64,000 bases of DNA from Actinomycetota bacterium (GTDB lineage: Bacteria > Actinomycetota > Acidimicrobiia > Spongiisociales > UBA4744): the NCBI GenBank assembly GCA_013152275.1, contig JAADGS010000028.1:1-64000 (forward strand), given 5' to 3'. The notes beneath the pieces are model-generated. The model had not been told where the DNA came from. It did no database searches and saw only the letters and a program-made list of their open reading frames with translations. The stretch's first letter is position 1. Each line of letters begins with the position of its first letter. The position numbers and the translations under genes were made by a program. Below, in pieces: positions 40,519 to 49,704 of the stretch.

Positions 40519-41726
40519 GTGAAGATGCTCCGGACGCGGGCGATGATGTCTTCGACTTGCTCATCGTCGAGGATCAGGGGCGGAAGGAACTGCAGCACCG
40601 AGCGATCGTTCTCGGCCCACACGGCGAAGATACCGGCGTCCAAGAACATCTTGGCGGCCATCACGGCCGCGTCGGGGGCCGGGAAGGCCAGCCCCATCAT
40701 CATCCCTCGCCGGCGAAGGTTGAACGGCAGGTCGGAGAGCCCGCTCCGGAAGCGTTCGCCAAGCTCGCGGACACGGGTGAGAAAGCCGGGTGTCTCGACG
40801 ATGTCCAAGACCGCGAGAGCGGCTGCACATCCCGGTTCTGCGCCGCCGAACGTGGAAAGGTGCACGAACGGCAGCTCGTCGAAGAAAGAGAACACCGCGG
40901 GACTCATCAACGTGGCGCTGATCGGATAGATCCCTCCACTCAACCCTTTTCCCGTGACGAGGATGTCCGGAACGGCGTCGAGTTGTTGATAACACCACAT
41001 GGTTCCCGTCCGACCGAGCCCGGTCTGCACTTCGTCGAGCACGAGGAGAGCGCCTCTGGATCTCGCGAGCTCCGCAACCGATGCAAAGTAGCCGTCGGCT
41101 GCGATCGGCATGCCGAGAGTCGCCGGCACCGGCTCGAGGAGTACGGCGGCAGTGTCGGAATCGATCTCGCCGGCGAGCGCATCGATGTCGTCGAACGGGA
41201 CCTGCACGAAGCCGGGAAGGTTCGGACCGAACGGTGTGCGGTATTCGGGATCACCGGCTGCCACCGAGAGCCCCGTGTGCCCGTGGTAGCCGCCTTTCGC
41301 GGAGACGATCTTCTGTCGACCGGTCACCCCTCGAGCCGCCTTGAGGGCGAGATCGATCACTTCTCCCCCTCCCACACCGAAGATCACGCCCGACAGTGCC
41401 CCGCCGGTCGTTGCGACGAGCCGCTCCGCGAGCCTCGCCCGCATCCCGGAGACGAGATGATGATTCCCGATATCGAACGAGTCCAGCGCAGTTCGGACGG
41501 CACCGAGGACACGCGGATTCCTGTGACCGAGGTTGAAGACACCACCATTGCAGTGGCAGTTGTAGAAGCGGGTTCCGTCGTAGGCGTCCGTGAAGATGGC
41601 ACCATCCCTGGATCCCATCACGAGACCGAGCTCCAACCGGCGATACAAGGCCACTTTGCCGGGAGAGATGTACGTGCCGTAGGCGTCGTAGGTCGCATCG
41701 CTCGTCGGATACTGTCGAAAACTCAT
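40515..41726 (-). CDS. class III PLP-dependent aminotransferase
   Basis: 403 residues. Fold type I, class III, is shown by GVGGGEVIDLALKAAR (cofactor phosphate site), GGYHGHTGLSVAA, LLVLDEVQTGLGRTG (Asp binding the pyridine N) and the Schiff-base Lys in ILVTGKGLSGGIYP (about 257). Class III members transfer amino groups from omega-positions of ornithine, GABA, diaminobutyrate or glutamate-1-semialdehyde. HCNGGVFNLGH near residue 55 is an unusual N-terminal variant. Paired with a kinase-like gene downstream, it is not an evident arginine or heme enzyme. Confidence 0.9.
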   Translation of the reverse strand: MSFRQYPTSDATYDAYGTYISPGKVALYRRLELGLVMGSRDGAIFTDAYDGTRFYNCHCNGGVFNLGHRNPRVLGAVRTALDSFDIGNHHLVSGMRARLAERLVATTGGALSGVIFGVGGGEVIDLALKAARGVTGRQKIVSAKGGYHGHTGLSVAAGDPEYRTPFGPNLPGFVQVPFDDIDALAGEIDSDTAAVLLEPVPATLGMPIAADGYFASVAELARSRGALLVLDEVQTGLGRTGTMWCYQQLDAVPDILVTGKGLSGGIYPISATLMSPAVFSFFDELPFVHLSTFGGAEPGCAAALAVLDIVETPGFLTRVRELGERFRSGLSDLPFNLRRRGMMMGLAFPAPDAAVMAAKMFLDAGIFAVWAENDRSVLQFLPPLILDDEQVEDIIARVRSIFT

Positions 41727-41779
41727 CGCACCTCCTTCGCCAGTCCAGACTACGTCGCAGCCTCCTAGAGTGGAGGGAA

Positions 41780-42556
41780 ATGAGGCGGGCCATCAGAGAC
41801 AGCGTCGTGGTGCTCACCGGCGCTTCTTCAGGGATCGGCAGGGCGACGGCACTCGCCCTCGGCACCAACGGCGCAAACGTGGCCGTCGCCGCCCGCAGAG
41901 AAACACTCCTCTCAGACCTTGCGGCAGAGATCACAGCGAGGGGTGGCCAGGCGCTCGCCGTACCCGTCGACGTCACCGAGCGTGACCAGATCAGGGACCT
42001 GATCGAGCGTACCGTGCAACGATGGGGGCGGATCGACGTCGTCGTGGCGAACGCCGGAATCTGGCAGAGTGCCGCCGTCGAGGCAACGGCGCCCACGGAC
42101 TGGCAGACCGTCATGGCGGTGAACTACTTCGGGGCCCTCAACACCGCCCTGGAGGCGCTCCCCTTCCTGGAGCGGGGAGCCCAGTTGGTGTTCATGAACT
42201 CTCTCGATGGCAAGAAGGGGGTTCCCTCGGAAGCGGCTTATGCGGCGGCAAAACATGCACTTTCGGGGTTCGCCGGCGTCGCCCGCCAGGAACTCGCCAG
42301 TCGGGGAATCGCCGTGACGAGCATCTTTCCGGGAAGAGTGGACACCGCGCTCATCGATGGACTCCGGGTCCCGGCGATCCAGAGGAAGATGCCGCCCGAG
42401 AGAGTCGCAGAGGCGATCCTCTCGGCGATCCGGCGGCCTCGCCCGGAGATCTATCTCCCCGCATTCGGTGGACGCGTCTATGCGTGGCTGGGAGCATTGG
42501 CTCCAAACCTGTCGGACAGGCTCACGGCGCTCCTCGGCCTGCAGGGCAGGATGTAG
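41780..42556 (+). CDS. short-chain dehydrogenase/reductase (SDR)
   Basis: 258 residues of classical SDR. The NAD(P) site is TGASSGIGRATALA, with VAARRE after beta-2 favouring NADP. ANAGIW, NSLDGKKG in place of the usual S-x12-Y serine, and AYAAAKHAL containing the YxxxK pair follow. The C-terminal membrane-like stretch (VYAWLGALAPNLSDRLTALLGL) resembles the DltE/YqjQ-like subgroup. Substrate unknown. Both a GGAGGG site and a TAGAGT box 8 nt from the ATG are present. Confidence 0.85.
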   Translation: MRRAIRDSVVVLTGASSGIGRATALALGTNGANVAVAARRETLLSDLAAEITARGGQALAVPVDVTERDQIRDLIERTVQRWGRIDVVVANAGIWQSAAVEATAPTDWQTVMAVNYFGALNTALEALPFLERGAQLVFMNSLDGKKGVPSEAAYAAAKHALSGFAGVARQELASRGIAVTSIFPGRVDTALIDGLRVPAIQRKMPPERVAEAILSAIRRPRPEIYLPAFGGRVYAWLGALAPNLSDRLTALLGLQGRM

Positions 42557-42959
42557 GACGATTCGGAGCCGGGCACGGAGACGTCCGAGTTCGTCGACGA
42601 CGGCGGTTACGCGCCTGGCGCGCCTGTACGGACACACCGCAACCGAAAAGGGTCTTTCGCCTCTGGTCGGCTTCCGATGACAGACAGATGATGGGGACAG
42701 TTCAGGGGACCGGAGCCGGTAACGTCTACGTGCCAGGCGCCGGTACCCGAGAGAGCCGGGAGCAACTCGACCCCAATCGATCCCACACCCCTCCCGGCTC
42801 TCTCCTCGCGTCCAACATCCGAGAAGGACAGCTCGTCTCGAGGCTCCCACCGGGAGACACTCCCGGCTCTCTCCTCGCGTCCAACATCCGAGAAGGGCCG
42901 TTCGACCCTGGTCGTACCCCCATGAGCCTGCAAGAATCCTGCGCACCGAAAGGCGGTCC
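42557..42959. repeat. intergenic gap carrying a 37-bp direct repeat and nested hairpins
   Basis: No credible gene. Two identical 37-bp copies beginning CTCCCGGCTCTCTCCTCGCG lie at 42791-42827 and 42860-42896 (period 69 bp). The left part of the repeat pairs with an inverted arm GAGAGAGCCGGGAG near 42751-42764. CCGGGAG-ACA-CTCCCGG (42850-42866) forms a tight hairpin at the second copy. Upstream, CGTGCCAGGCGCCGG near 42729 is a further palindromic block. The overall look is that of a REP/MITE-like intergenic element. Translations of the repeat in either strand are short and repetitive and I do not treat them as protein. Confidence 0.7.
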
Positions 42960-43421
42960 ATGTTCGTCTCCTACTTCTCACAAGTCCCTGTGCCCTTCGA
43001 CATAGCCGTCGAACGACTCGAGCCGGTGCTCGGTGAACTCGGCGGATGGGCCCACGAGGCATACCGGAATGGCGAGAAGCTGCGAGCGAGAATCGGAATG
43101 GGAAAGGTCGCACCCATGATCGCGAAGACCGTCGTACTGGAGACGGCCACCCCTGAGCGGGGACTGGACAGCTTGATCATCCCCGTCTCCTGGAGGGCGA
43201 CGGGGGCGCCGATGTTCTTCCCCATGATGCGGGCAGATCTGCACCTGCTACGGGTCTCGAAGGACACGACCCAGATCAGACTCAGTGGCTCGTACACGGT
43301 CCCTCTGGGCTCGATAGGACAGATCTTCGACGATGCGCTCCTCCATCGCATCGCAGAGGGCACGATCGAGAACTTCGTCAATCGTATCGCAGAGGCGCTG
43401 ACGACGACACGACGGGAATAG
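42960..43421 (+). CDS. hypothetical protein, SRPBCC-like
   Basis: 153 residues. The run of strands and the closing amphipathic helix (FDDALLHRIAEGTIENFVNRIAEALT) suggest a START/SRPBCC hydrophobic-ligand fold. PVSWRATGAPMFFPMMRADLHLLRV and QIRLSGSYTVPLG are central strands. The first residues FVSYFSQVPVPFDIAVERL are also typical for that fold. No catalytic residues or family name recognised. It starts 64 bp after the direct repeats. Confidence 0.6.
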   Translation: MFVSYFSQVPVPFDIAVERLEPVLGELGGWAHEAYRNGEKLRARIGMGKVAPMIAKTVVLETATPERGLDSLIIPVSWRATGAPMFFPMMRADLHLLRVSKDTTQIRLSGSYTVPLGSIGQIFDDALLHRIAEGTIENFVNRIAEALTTTRRE

Positions 43422-43435
43422 GCCGCCGGGCGGAA

Positions 43436-44113
43436 TCAGAAACGTTGTGTGGTGCGAAAACGACGAGCGGCCGTTCTCGCCCGGCGCAAGGGTTCCGGAG
43501 TACGAAACCGGCCCGTCGCAAGCTTCACGATCTCCACGGCAAGCTCCGGGTCCGTTCGCCATCCGGCGTGCACGCACAGGGGACGCACCCCGGCCCTTGT
43601 CCGCAGCCAGTACCCGACGACCTCTCCTCCCAACGTCAGTGGGGACCGGGACCAGCGCTGCTCCCGGGGCCACACGCCGGAGGCCAGGAGCGGACGGTGC
43701 GTTACACCGACCGTGGGAATGGCGAGGACGGCTCCGAGATGCACGGCGAGCCCGCAACGACGGGGGCTGTCTCGCCCGGTCGCATTCACGATGAGCACGT
43801 CGGGCTCCCCTTCGAGAGCATCCACGGCTGCTGCGAGAAGCGGCCCTTCACGAAGCGCGAGGAGCCCCGGCCGGTAGGCGGCACCGGCAGGGCCCCTCAC
43901 CACTGCAACCTGGGCATGCCGTCCACGCTGCATCATCACGGCCGCGGCCCATCCCGGGTCACCGGCGTCGCCTGCTCCCGTCCCACCTCTCGGAAAGCAG
44001 ACGAAAACGCCACCGACGGACGGGGTCCCCGACACGGCGAAGACACTCGGCTGCATCGAACCGAGGCAAGCCTGCACATCGCGGAGATCCTCGGCGGTGC
44101 GTGGCCAGTCCAT
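43436..44113 (-). CDS. endonuclease V-like protein lacking most catalytic residues
   Basis: 225 residues aligning with endonuclease V through YRPGLLALREGPLLAAA, EPDVLIVNATGRDSPRRCGLAVHLGAVLAIPTVGVTHRPLL, and PLCVHAGWRTDPELAVEIVKLATGRFRTPEP. Nuclease-site residues differ from E. coli EndoV: the first Asp (ADV) is Ser (AVS), the DG-x-G Asp is Asn, and the late His (SPGHR) is Trp (HAGWR). Only the Glu of LRE is kept. It may therefore bind deaminated nucleic acid without cutting it. TACCCT lies 6 nt before the ATG. The longer open frame to 44203 is rejected. Confidence 0.75.
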   Translation of the reverse strand: MDWPRTAEDLRDVQACLGSMQPSVFAVSGTPSVGGVFVCFPRGGTGAGDAGDPGWAAAVMMQRGRHAQVAVVRGPAGAAYRPGLLALREGPLLAAAVDALEGEPDVLIVNATGRDSPRRCGLAVHLGAVLAIPTVGVTHRPLLASGVWPREQRWSRSPLTLGGEVVGYWLRTRAGVRPLCVHAGWRTDPELAVEIVKLATGRFRTPEPLRRARTAARRFRTTQRF

Positions 44114-44147
44114 ATGCCAAGGGTATCGAGACCCCGGGGAGTGTCGA

Positions 44148-44759
44148 CTACTTCTTCTCGGATTCGTAGAAGGGACTGGTGCCGGCCTGATGGTCGGTGA
44201 CATCGATGATCTGTCCGAGATCCGGAATCATGCGACGAAGGATCTGCTCGATTCCCTGCCGCAACGTGACCGAGGCGAGTCCACATCCTTGGCAGCCGCC
44301 GAGTAGCCGCACGTACACGTCCCGGCCCTCGACGCCCACGAGCTCCGCCGATCCGCCGTGCGAGACGATCGCCGGATTCACCTGTTGCGAAAGGACCTGA
44401 GCGACCTGCTCGGCCAACGATCCCGTCGGCGTCCCGACCGAATCCAGATCGAAGGTCGGGCTCGCGGGCCGGTTCGGGTTCTCCATGGCCAACCCACCGG
44501 CCTTCACGTCCAGGAGAGCACCGTCGAGCTTCTCGATGTCTTCATTTCGCAGAGCGAGCGCAAGTTCACCATGGCGCTCGATGCGGTGTGTCCGCTCCAC
44601 GTCCGAGAGCGGCACGAAGCTCAGCTCGTACGCGAAATCGTTGCCGTGCATTCCGGTGACTTCCAGCAAGAGCGCTGCTTCGAGATCACCGGCCTCCTGG
44701 TCCCGGATCTCGATGATCTTGGTGCGGGCGAGGTCGGTGATCGTGAGTGTTCGTGCCAT
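44148..44759 (-). CDS. nfuA: NfuA-like iron-sulfur carrier (degenerate A-type domain plus NifU C-terminal domain)
   Basis: 203 residues. The first 95 resemble an A-type (HesB/IscA) scaffold without its three cysteines, as in NfuA. Residues 115-190 are the NifU C-terminal domain, with QQVNPAIVSHGGSAELVGVEG and the cluster-binding CxxC in LLGGCQGCGLASVTL. Two protomers would share one [4Fe-4S] cluster through these cysteines and deliver it to client enzymes such as the radical SAM protein or hydrogenase in this window. The ATG is preceded by TACGAT at 10 nt. Confidence 0.88.
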   Translation of the reverse strand: MARTLTITDLARTKIIEIRDQEAGDLEAALLLEVTGMHGNDFAYELSFVPLSDVERTHRIERHGELALALRNEDIEKLDGALLDVKAGGLAMENPNRPASPTFDLDSVGTPTGSLAEQVAQVLSQQVNPAIVSHGGSAELVGVEGRDVYVRLLGGCQGCGLASVTLRQGIEQILRRMIPDLGQIIDVTDHQAGTSPFYESEKK

Positions 44760-44878
44760 TGCGGGTCACATCGTACCGGGGGCCCGACGCAACATCCGGT
44801 CCCTGTTTCGGCTTCGCCGGCTCACGGTCCCAGGCAGGCTGCAAGCCCCTACCGACGAGAAACGACGATCATGGGTCC

Positions 44879-46096
44879 GTGAGCACCGCAGTCATCATCC
44901 TCCCCACCGGAACCTACCGTGCAGGCGACTTCATCGAGGCAGCCAGATCGCTGGGAGTGGGTCTGATCATCGCCTCCGAGGAACGCCACACCCTGCTGGG
45001 CGACGAGGGATTCATCCCCATCGACTGTGCGGATCCACGCCGTTCCGCGGAGGCCATCGTCGAAGCCGGCGACCACCACCCGATCGACGCCGTGATCCCG
45101 GTGGACGATGCCGGCGTCATGATCGCGGCGATAGCCTCCGAGGGGCTCGGACTGGCTCACAATCCCCCCGCAGCGGTCGCCGCCACCCGCAACAAGGCGA
45201 TCCTGCGCAGGGCGCTCGAGGAACGCGAAGTTCCACAGCCCGCCTTCGAACTCGCCGCACCCTCGAGCGATACCGTCGCACTTGCGGAATTCGTCGGAGT
45301 CCCGGTGGTGATCAAGCCCCTTTCGCTCTCTGCAAGCAGAGGTGTCATCAGGGTCGACCACCCGCTTCAGGTCCCGCCCGTGGTTGAGCGAATCCGTCGT
45401 ATCCTCGCCGTCGCCGGCCGGAATCCGAACGAACCGATCCTCATCGAGCGTTACATCCCGGGGAAGGAGATCATCCTGGAGGGGCTCCTCGTCAAGGGGG
45501 TGCTGAGCGTCCTGGCCTTCTTCGACAAACCGGAGCCGATGAGGGGCCCCTACTTCGCAGAGACCATGCTCGTGACACCATCGAGGCTCCATCCCGAGAT
45601 CCTCGAGGAGGTCGAGACGGTGACCGCTCGAGCCGTCCAGGCGTTGGGTCTGCGGGAAGGCCCCATCCACGCCGAGCTTCGCATCGACGGGAGTCGGGTG
45701 GCGATCATCGAGGTGGCAGCTCGCTCGATCGGAGGGCTGTGCGGCCGGTCCTTGCACTTCGGGCTCCTCGGAACGACCTTGGAGAATCTGTTGCTCAGGC
45801 ATGCCCTCGGGTTGCGCCTGAACACCCGACGCGAAGATATCGCATCGGGCGTTCTGATGATCCCTGTACCGAGTGCGGGAACGTTGCAGACGGTCGACGG
45901 ACTCGACGCCGCCAGGGACGTGACCGGCATCACCGAGGTCGTCATCACGATCCCCCCGGGCACGTACGTCATTCCGGTCCCTGACGGAGCACGCTACCTC
46001 GGCTTCCTCTTCGCGAGAGCAGACACTCCTCTCGAGGTCGAGACGTCTCTGGCAGCGGCCCGAAGCGAACTCGAAATCGTGATCACCCCGGACTGA
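44879..46096 (+). CDS. ATP-grasp domain enzyme
   Basis: 405 residues. A Rossmann-like N-terminus (VIILPTGTYRAGDFIEAARSLGVGLIIAS) is followed by an ATP-grasp core: NKAILRRALEEREVPQPAF, VIKPLSLSASRGVIRVD, ILIERYIPGKEIILEGLL and HAELRIDGSRVAIIEVAARSIGG (metal site). The family joins a carboxylate to an amine, thiol or similar group, like biotin-dependent carboxylases or amino-acid ligases. No substrate clue comes from MalQ downstream. GTG 44879 is chosen because the translated homology starts there. Confidence 0.88.
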   Translation: MSTAVIILPTGTYRAGDFIEAARSLGVGLIIASEERHTLLGDEGFIPIDCADPRRSAEAIVEAGDHHPIDAVIPVDDAGVMIAAIASEGLGLAHNPPAAVAATRNKAILRRALEEREVPQPAFELAAPSSDTVALAEFVGVPVVIKPLSLSASRGVIRVDHPLQVPPVVERIRRILAVAGRNPNEPILIERYIPGKEIILEGLLVKGVLSVLAFFDKPEPMRGPYFAETMLVTPSRLHPEILEEVETVTARAVQALGLREGPIHAELRIDGSRVAIIEVAARSIGGLCGRSLHFGLLGTTLENLLLRHALGLRLNTRREDIASGVLMIPVPSAGTLQTVDGLDAARDVTGITEVVITIPPGTYVIPVPDGARYLGFLFARADTPLEVETSLAAARSELEIVITPD

Positions 46097-46145
46097 TCAC
46101 CGATCATTGCCGGGTTCCCGGCTCCAATCGCGCAATAATGCTCCA

Positions 46146-47648
46146 ATGCACTTCACCCGATCATCAGGCGTGCTCGTCCACCCGACGAGTCTTCCCGGCC
46201 CACCCGGCATCGGCGACATCGGGCCTTCTGCGCATGCGTGGCTCGACGAGCTCGCACAGATGGGGTGCGCGCTGTGGCAGGTTCTCCCACTCGGTCCGAC
46301 CGGCTACGCCGACTCCCCGTATCAAAGCTTCTCGAGCTTCGCCGGGAATCCCAACCTGATCAGCCCCGAGAGTCTCGTCACCGAAGGCCTGCTCGACGAG
46401 GCGGAGATCCGCAGCGCCCCTGCGTTTCCAGACGATCGCGTCGACTACGGAACCGTCATCGGGTGGAAACGCGATCTGGTGGATCACGCCTTCGCCAACA
46501 TCGGTGGGCTGCAAGACGATTTCGAACGCTTCCGGTACGCGAATCGGAATTGGCTCGGCGATTACGCCCTGTTCATGACGCTGAAGGATCTCTACGGCGG
46601 CAGATCCTGGACGTTGTGGCCTTCCTTGCTGAGGGATCGCGACCCGGCACAGATGGAGAAGGCATCCTCGGCCTACGCGACAGAGATTCGCCGTCATGAG
46701 TTCGCTCAGTTCCTCTTCTCTCGGCAGTGGAATGCGCTACATCGCCACGCGCGTTCGCTCGGCATCAGCATCATCGGAGACATCCCGATCTTCGCCGCCG
46801 GAGATTCCGCCGACGTATGGGCGAACCGCCGACTCTTCCAACTGACCGAAGCCGGAGAACCTGCCTTCCAGGCAGGGGTGCCACCCGACTACTTCTCCGA
46901 GACCGGCCAACTGTGGGGCAATCCTCTCTATCGCTGGGATGAACACCGACAAACCGGATTCGCGTGGTGGACCGAGCGTTTTCGGGCCGTGCTTCGGCTC
47001 GTCGATATCGTCCGGATCGACCATTTTCGCGGATTCGTCAACTACTGGGAAGTGCCTGGAGGAGCACTCGACGCGGTCGAGGGAAGATGGGTCGACGGGC
47101 CCGGAGAGATCTTTTTCAAGACCATCCAGCGAGAACTCGGGACGCTCCCGATCATCGCCGAGGACCTCGGCGAACTGGACCCCCGAGTGCCCGCCCTGCG
47201 CGACCTCCTGGGGTTCCCGGGAATGAAGGTCTTTCAGTTCGGATTCGACACGGACCGGACCAGCGAGTTCCTCCCACACAACTACCCACGCAACAGCGTC
47301 GCCTACACGGGAACACATGACAACGATACGACCAGAGGCTGGTTCGAGAGCCTCGACGACGCCCGACGCTCATTCGTGTTGGAGTATCTGGGAACCGACG
47401 ACAGCGAAATCGCATGGGACATCATGTGGGCCGTCTGGAAGTCGAGATCGGTCTTCGCTCTCGCCCCGCTTCAGGATCTGCTCGATCTCCCGACAGAAGC
47501 CAGGATGAACCGCCCCGGCACCACGTCCGGCAACTGGCAGTGGCGCGCGACCGCCGGTGCGGTCGACACCGAGGTACGACAACGCATGCAGGCGTTGAAT
47601 CGAGCCACCCGACGCAAGCCGGGAAAGCGGAGGAAAAGCGGCGAATAG
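46146..47648 (+). CDS. malQ: 4-alpha-glucanotransferase (amylomaltase, GH77)
   Basis: 500 residues, full GH77 length. SGVLVHPTSLPGPPGIGDIG opens it, and LPLGPTGYADSPYQSFSSFAGNPNLISPE is the acarbose-site region. The catalytic set is the nucleophile Asp in IVRIDHFRG, the acid Glu in IIAEDLG and the Asp in GTHDNDT. It disproportionates maltodextrins, most likely in glycogen or trehalose metabolism; the GH13 gene 5 kb away could share that pathway. An AATAAT box lies 6 nt before the ATG, with no Shine-Dalgarno. Confidence 0.95.
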   Translation: MHFTRSSGVLVHPTSLPGPPGIGDIGPSAHAWLDELAQMGCALWQVLPLGPTGYADSPYQSFSSFAGNPNLISPESLVTEGLLDEAEIRSAPAFPDDRVDYGTVIGWKRDLVDHAFANIGGLQDDFERFRYANRNWLGDYALFMTLKDLYGGRSWTLWPSLLRDRDPAQMEKASSAYATEIRRHEFAQFLFSRQWNALHRHARSLGISIIGDIPIFAAGDSADVWANRRLFQLTEAGEPAFQAGVPPDYFSETGQLWGNPLYRWDEHRQTGFAWWTERFRAVLRLVDIVRIDHFRGFVNYWEVPGGALDAVEGRWVDGPGEIFFKTIQRELGTLPIIAEDLGELDPRVPALRDLLGFPGMKVFQFGFDTDRTSEFLPHNYPRNSVAYTGTHDNDTTRGWFESLDDARRSFVLEYLGTDDSEIAWDIMWAVWKSRSVFALAPLQDLLDLPTEARMNRPGTTSGNWQWRATAGAVDTEVRQRMQALNRATRRKPGKRRKSGE

Positions 47649-47693
47649 CCCCGGCCGGGTCGATACGGCCAGGTGGGCCACTAGATTGCCGGC

Positions 47694-49652
47694 ATGACAC
47701 GCCCCATCACCGCGGAGGACCTCTGGATGCTTCCCCGTGTCGGCGACCCGGTCGCAGGCGGCGGAATCGTCGTGGTTCCCGTCACACGGTTCGATCTCGA
47801 TGACAACAAGGCGACGACCGGCCTGTACCTGCTCACTCCGGACGAGCCGAGGCTCCTCACCAATCCGAAACAGGATGCAAGATCGCCCGCCATCGCGCCG
47901 GACGGCACCCGCATCGCCTTCGTTCGCTCGGAGAACGCCGACGAACCGGCGCAACTCCATGTGTTGCCACTCGATGGAGGCGAGGCCGAGCGCCTCACCG
48001 ACATGCCGCTCGGTGTGGTCGGGCCCAAGTGGATGCCCGACGGAGAAGGGCTGCTCTTCCTCTCCCCGTTGTTCACCGAGGCTCCGACCGTGGAAGGCAC
48101 CCGGAAACTGCGAGACCGGCGCGAGGATGCCGCCGTCAAGGCCCGCGTGACCGAAGATCGCCTCTACCGCCATTGGGATCGCTGGCTGACCGACGGGAAG
48201 GTTCCACACATCTTCTTGTTCGACTTCGCCTCACGAGAGATCCGAGACCTCATCCCCGACTCGCAACGGTGGTGGAGTTGGGACGAAGAGGCCGACTCCT
48301 ACGATGTTTCGCCGGATGGGAAGGAGATCGCCTTCTCCGCCGACACGAGCGAACCACCGCATGACCGTCCTCGCACCGCCATCTTCACGACCCCGGTCGC
48401 CGGCGGAACGACCCGCTGCCTCACTCCCGACGGCACCGGGCATGAGCTTCGGCCCCGTTATAGCCCGGATGGAAACCTCATCGTCTACGGGATGCAGCGC
48501 GAAATCGATTACTACGCGGATCGCGTTCGGCTGGTGAGCTACGAGCGGCAATCGGACGAACACCATGTCCTCACGGAAGCTTGGGACCGTTCCGCATCCT
48601 CATGGGAGTTCACCGCGGAGGGAGACCTCGTACTTACCGCGCAAGACCATGCACGGGTGAATCTGTACCGGATGCCGCCGAAAGACGTGGAGCCACGGCA
48701 GATCGCCGGAGGGGGGACCTTCGGCCATCCGGCACCCGGCAAGGACACCTTGTTCGCCACCTTCCAGGACCTCAGCCATCCGCCGGAGGTCGTGGGTGTC
48801 GACACATCCGGAAGCCGACGCCTGACTCGCTTCACCGAAGATCTGATGGGCGAGCTGCGACTGGGCGATGTCGAGGAGATCATCTTCGACGGAGGCGGCG
48901 GCGACCCGGTACAGGCGTTCGTCGTCTACCCGCCCGACTTTGATCCCGACCACCGCAGGCCGCTCGTGCACATGATCCACGGGGGCCCCCATGGCATGTT
49001 CGGGGACACATTTCACTTCCGATGGAACGCGCACACGTTTGCGGCCCCCGGCTACGTCGTAGCCTTGGTGAACTTCCACGGTTCGACTTCCTGGGGTCAG
49101 GACTTCGCGACATCGATTCACGGCGCCTGGGGCGATCTGCCGACACAGGACATCCTGTCGGCGACCGACCATCTCCTCGAGCGAGGGTTTGTCGACGAGG
49201 ACCGCATGGCCATCACCGGAGGCTCGTACGGCGGCTATCTGACGACATGGCTGACAACGCAGACGGATCGATTTGCCTGTGCAGTCGCCCACGCGGCGGT
49301 CACCGACCTGCCCGGGATGTATGCGTCGGACGTGACGATGGGCAGGATCCGTGCCTACGGCGCCGAGTATTGGGAAGACCCCGACACCGTGGACCGCTGG
49401 AACCCTGCACGTCACACGGCGGGCTGTCGGACGCCCACGCTCGTCATCGCCGGAGAGCGCGACGCACGCGTTCCGCCGACACAGGGTCTGGAACTCTACG
49501 GGATCCTCAAGGCCAAGGGGGTAGAGGCCCGCCTCGTCTACTACCCCGACGAGAACCACTGGATCCTCAAGCCGCAGAACTCGTTGCACTGGTATCGAGA
49601 GGTCCACGGATGGCTTGCTCGCTACCTCGGCGAGGCCTCGACCACCGGTTGA
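47694..49652 (+). CDS. S9-family prolyl-oligopeptidase/acylaminoacyl-peptidase
   Basis: 652 residues. A beta-propeller half (about 1-390, with repeated SPDG-type blades such as IAPDGTRIAFVRS and SPDGNLIVYGM) caps a C-terminal alpha/beta hydrolase. The triad is Ser in GGSYGGYL, Asp in AGERDARVPPTQ and His in DENHWIL. HGGPHGMFGD is the oxyanion segment. No signal peptide, so it acts on cytosolic peptides. TAGATT is 6 nt before the ATG. A strong hairpin follows the stop. Confidence 0.95.
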   Translation: MTRPITAEDLWMLPRVGDPVAGGGIVVVPVTRFDLDDNKATTGLYLLTPDEPRLLTNPKQDARSPAIAPDGTRIAFVRSENADEPAQLHVLPLDGGEAERLTDMPLGVVGPKWMPDGEGLLFLSPLFTEAPTVEGTRKLRDRREDAAVKARVTEDRLYRHWDRWLTDGKVPHIFLFDFASREIRDLIPDSQRWWSWDEEADSYDVSPDGKEIAFSADTSEPPHDRPRTAIFTTPVAGGTTRCLTPDGTGHELRPRYSPDGNLIVYGMQREIDYYADRVRLVSYERQSDEHHVLTEAWDRSASSWEFTAEGDLVLTAQDHARVNLYRMPPKDVEPRQIAGGGTFGHPAPGKDTLFATFQDLSHPPEVVGVDTSGSRRLTRFTEDLMGELRLGDVEEIIFDGGGGDPVQAFVVYPPDFDPDHRRPLVHMIHGGPHGMFGDTFHFRWNAHTFAAPGYVVALVNFHGSTSWGQDFATSIHGAWGDLPTQDILSATDHLLERGFVDEDRMAITGGSYGGYLTTWLTTQTDRFACAVAHAAVTDLPGMYASDVTMGRIRAYGAEYWEDPDTVDRWNPARHTAGCRTPTLVIAGERDARVPPTQGLELYGILKAKGVEARLVYYPDENHWILKPQNSLHWYREVHGWLARYLGEASTTG

Positions 49653-49704
49653 ACCTCTGCCGGACTCCCCCCGAGGCGCCACCAAACCCCCAGGTCAGCA
49701 GGTT

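Noticed and set aside
42791-42896. CRISPR array
   Set aside because: Only two copies with a 32-bp interval, no cas genes, and the repeat is part of larger inverted repeats.
42607-43113. Repeat-encoding protein on the - strand (two FSDVGREERAG units)
   Set aside because: It has no ribosome site, no domain and overlaps the start of the 42960-43421 gene. The repetition follows from the DNA repeat.
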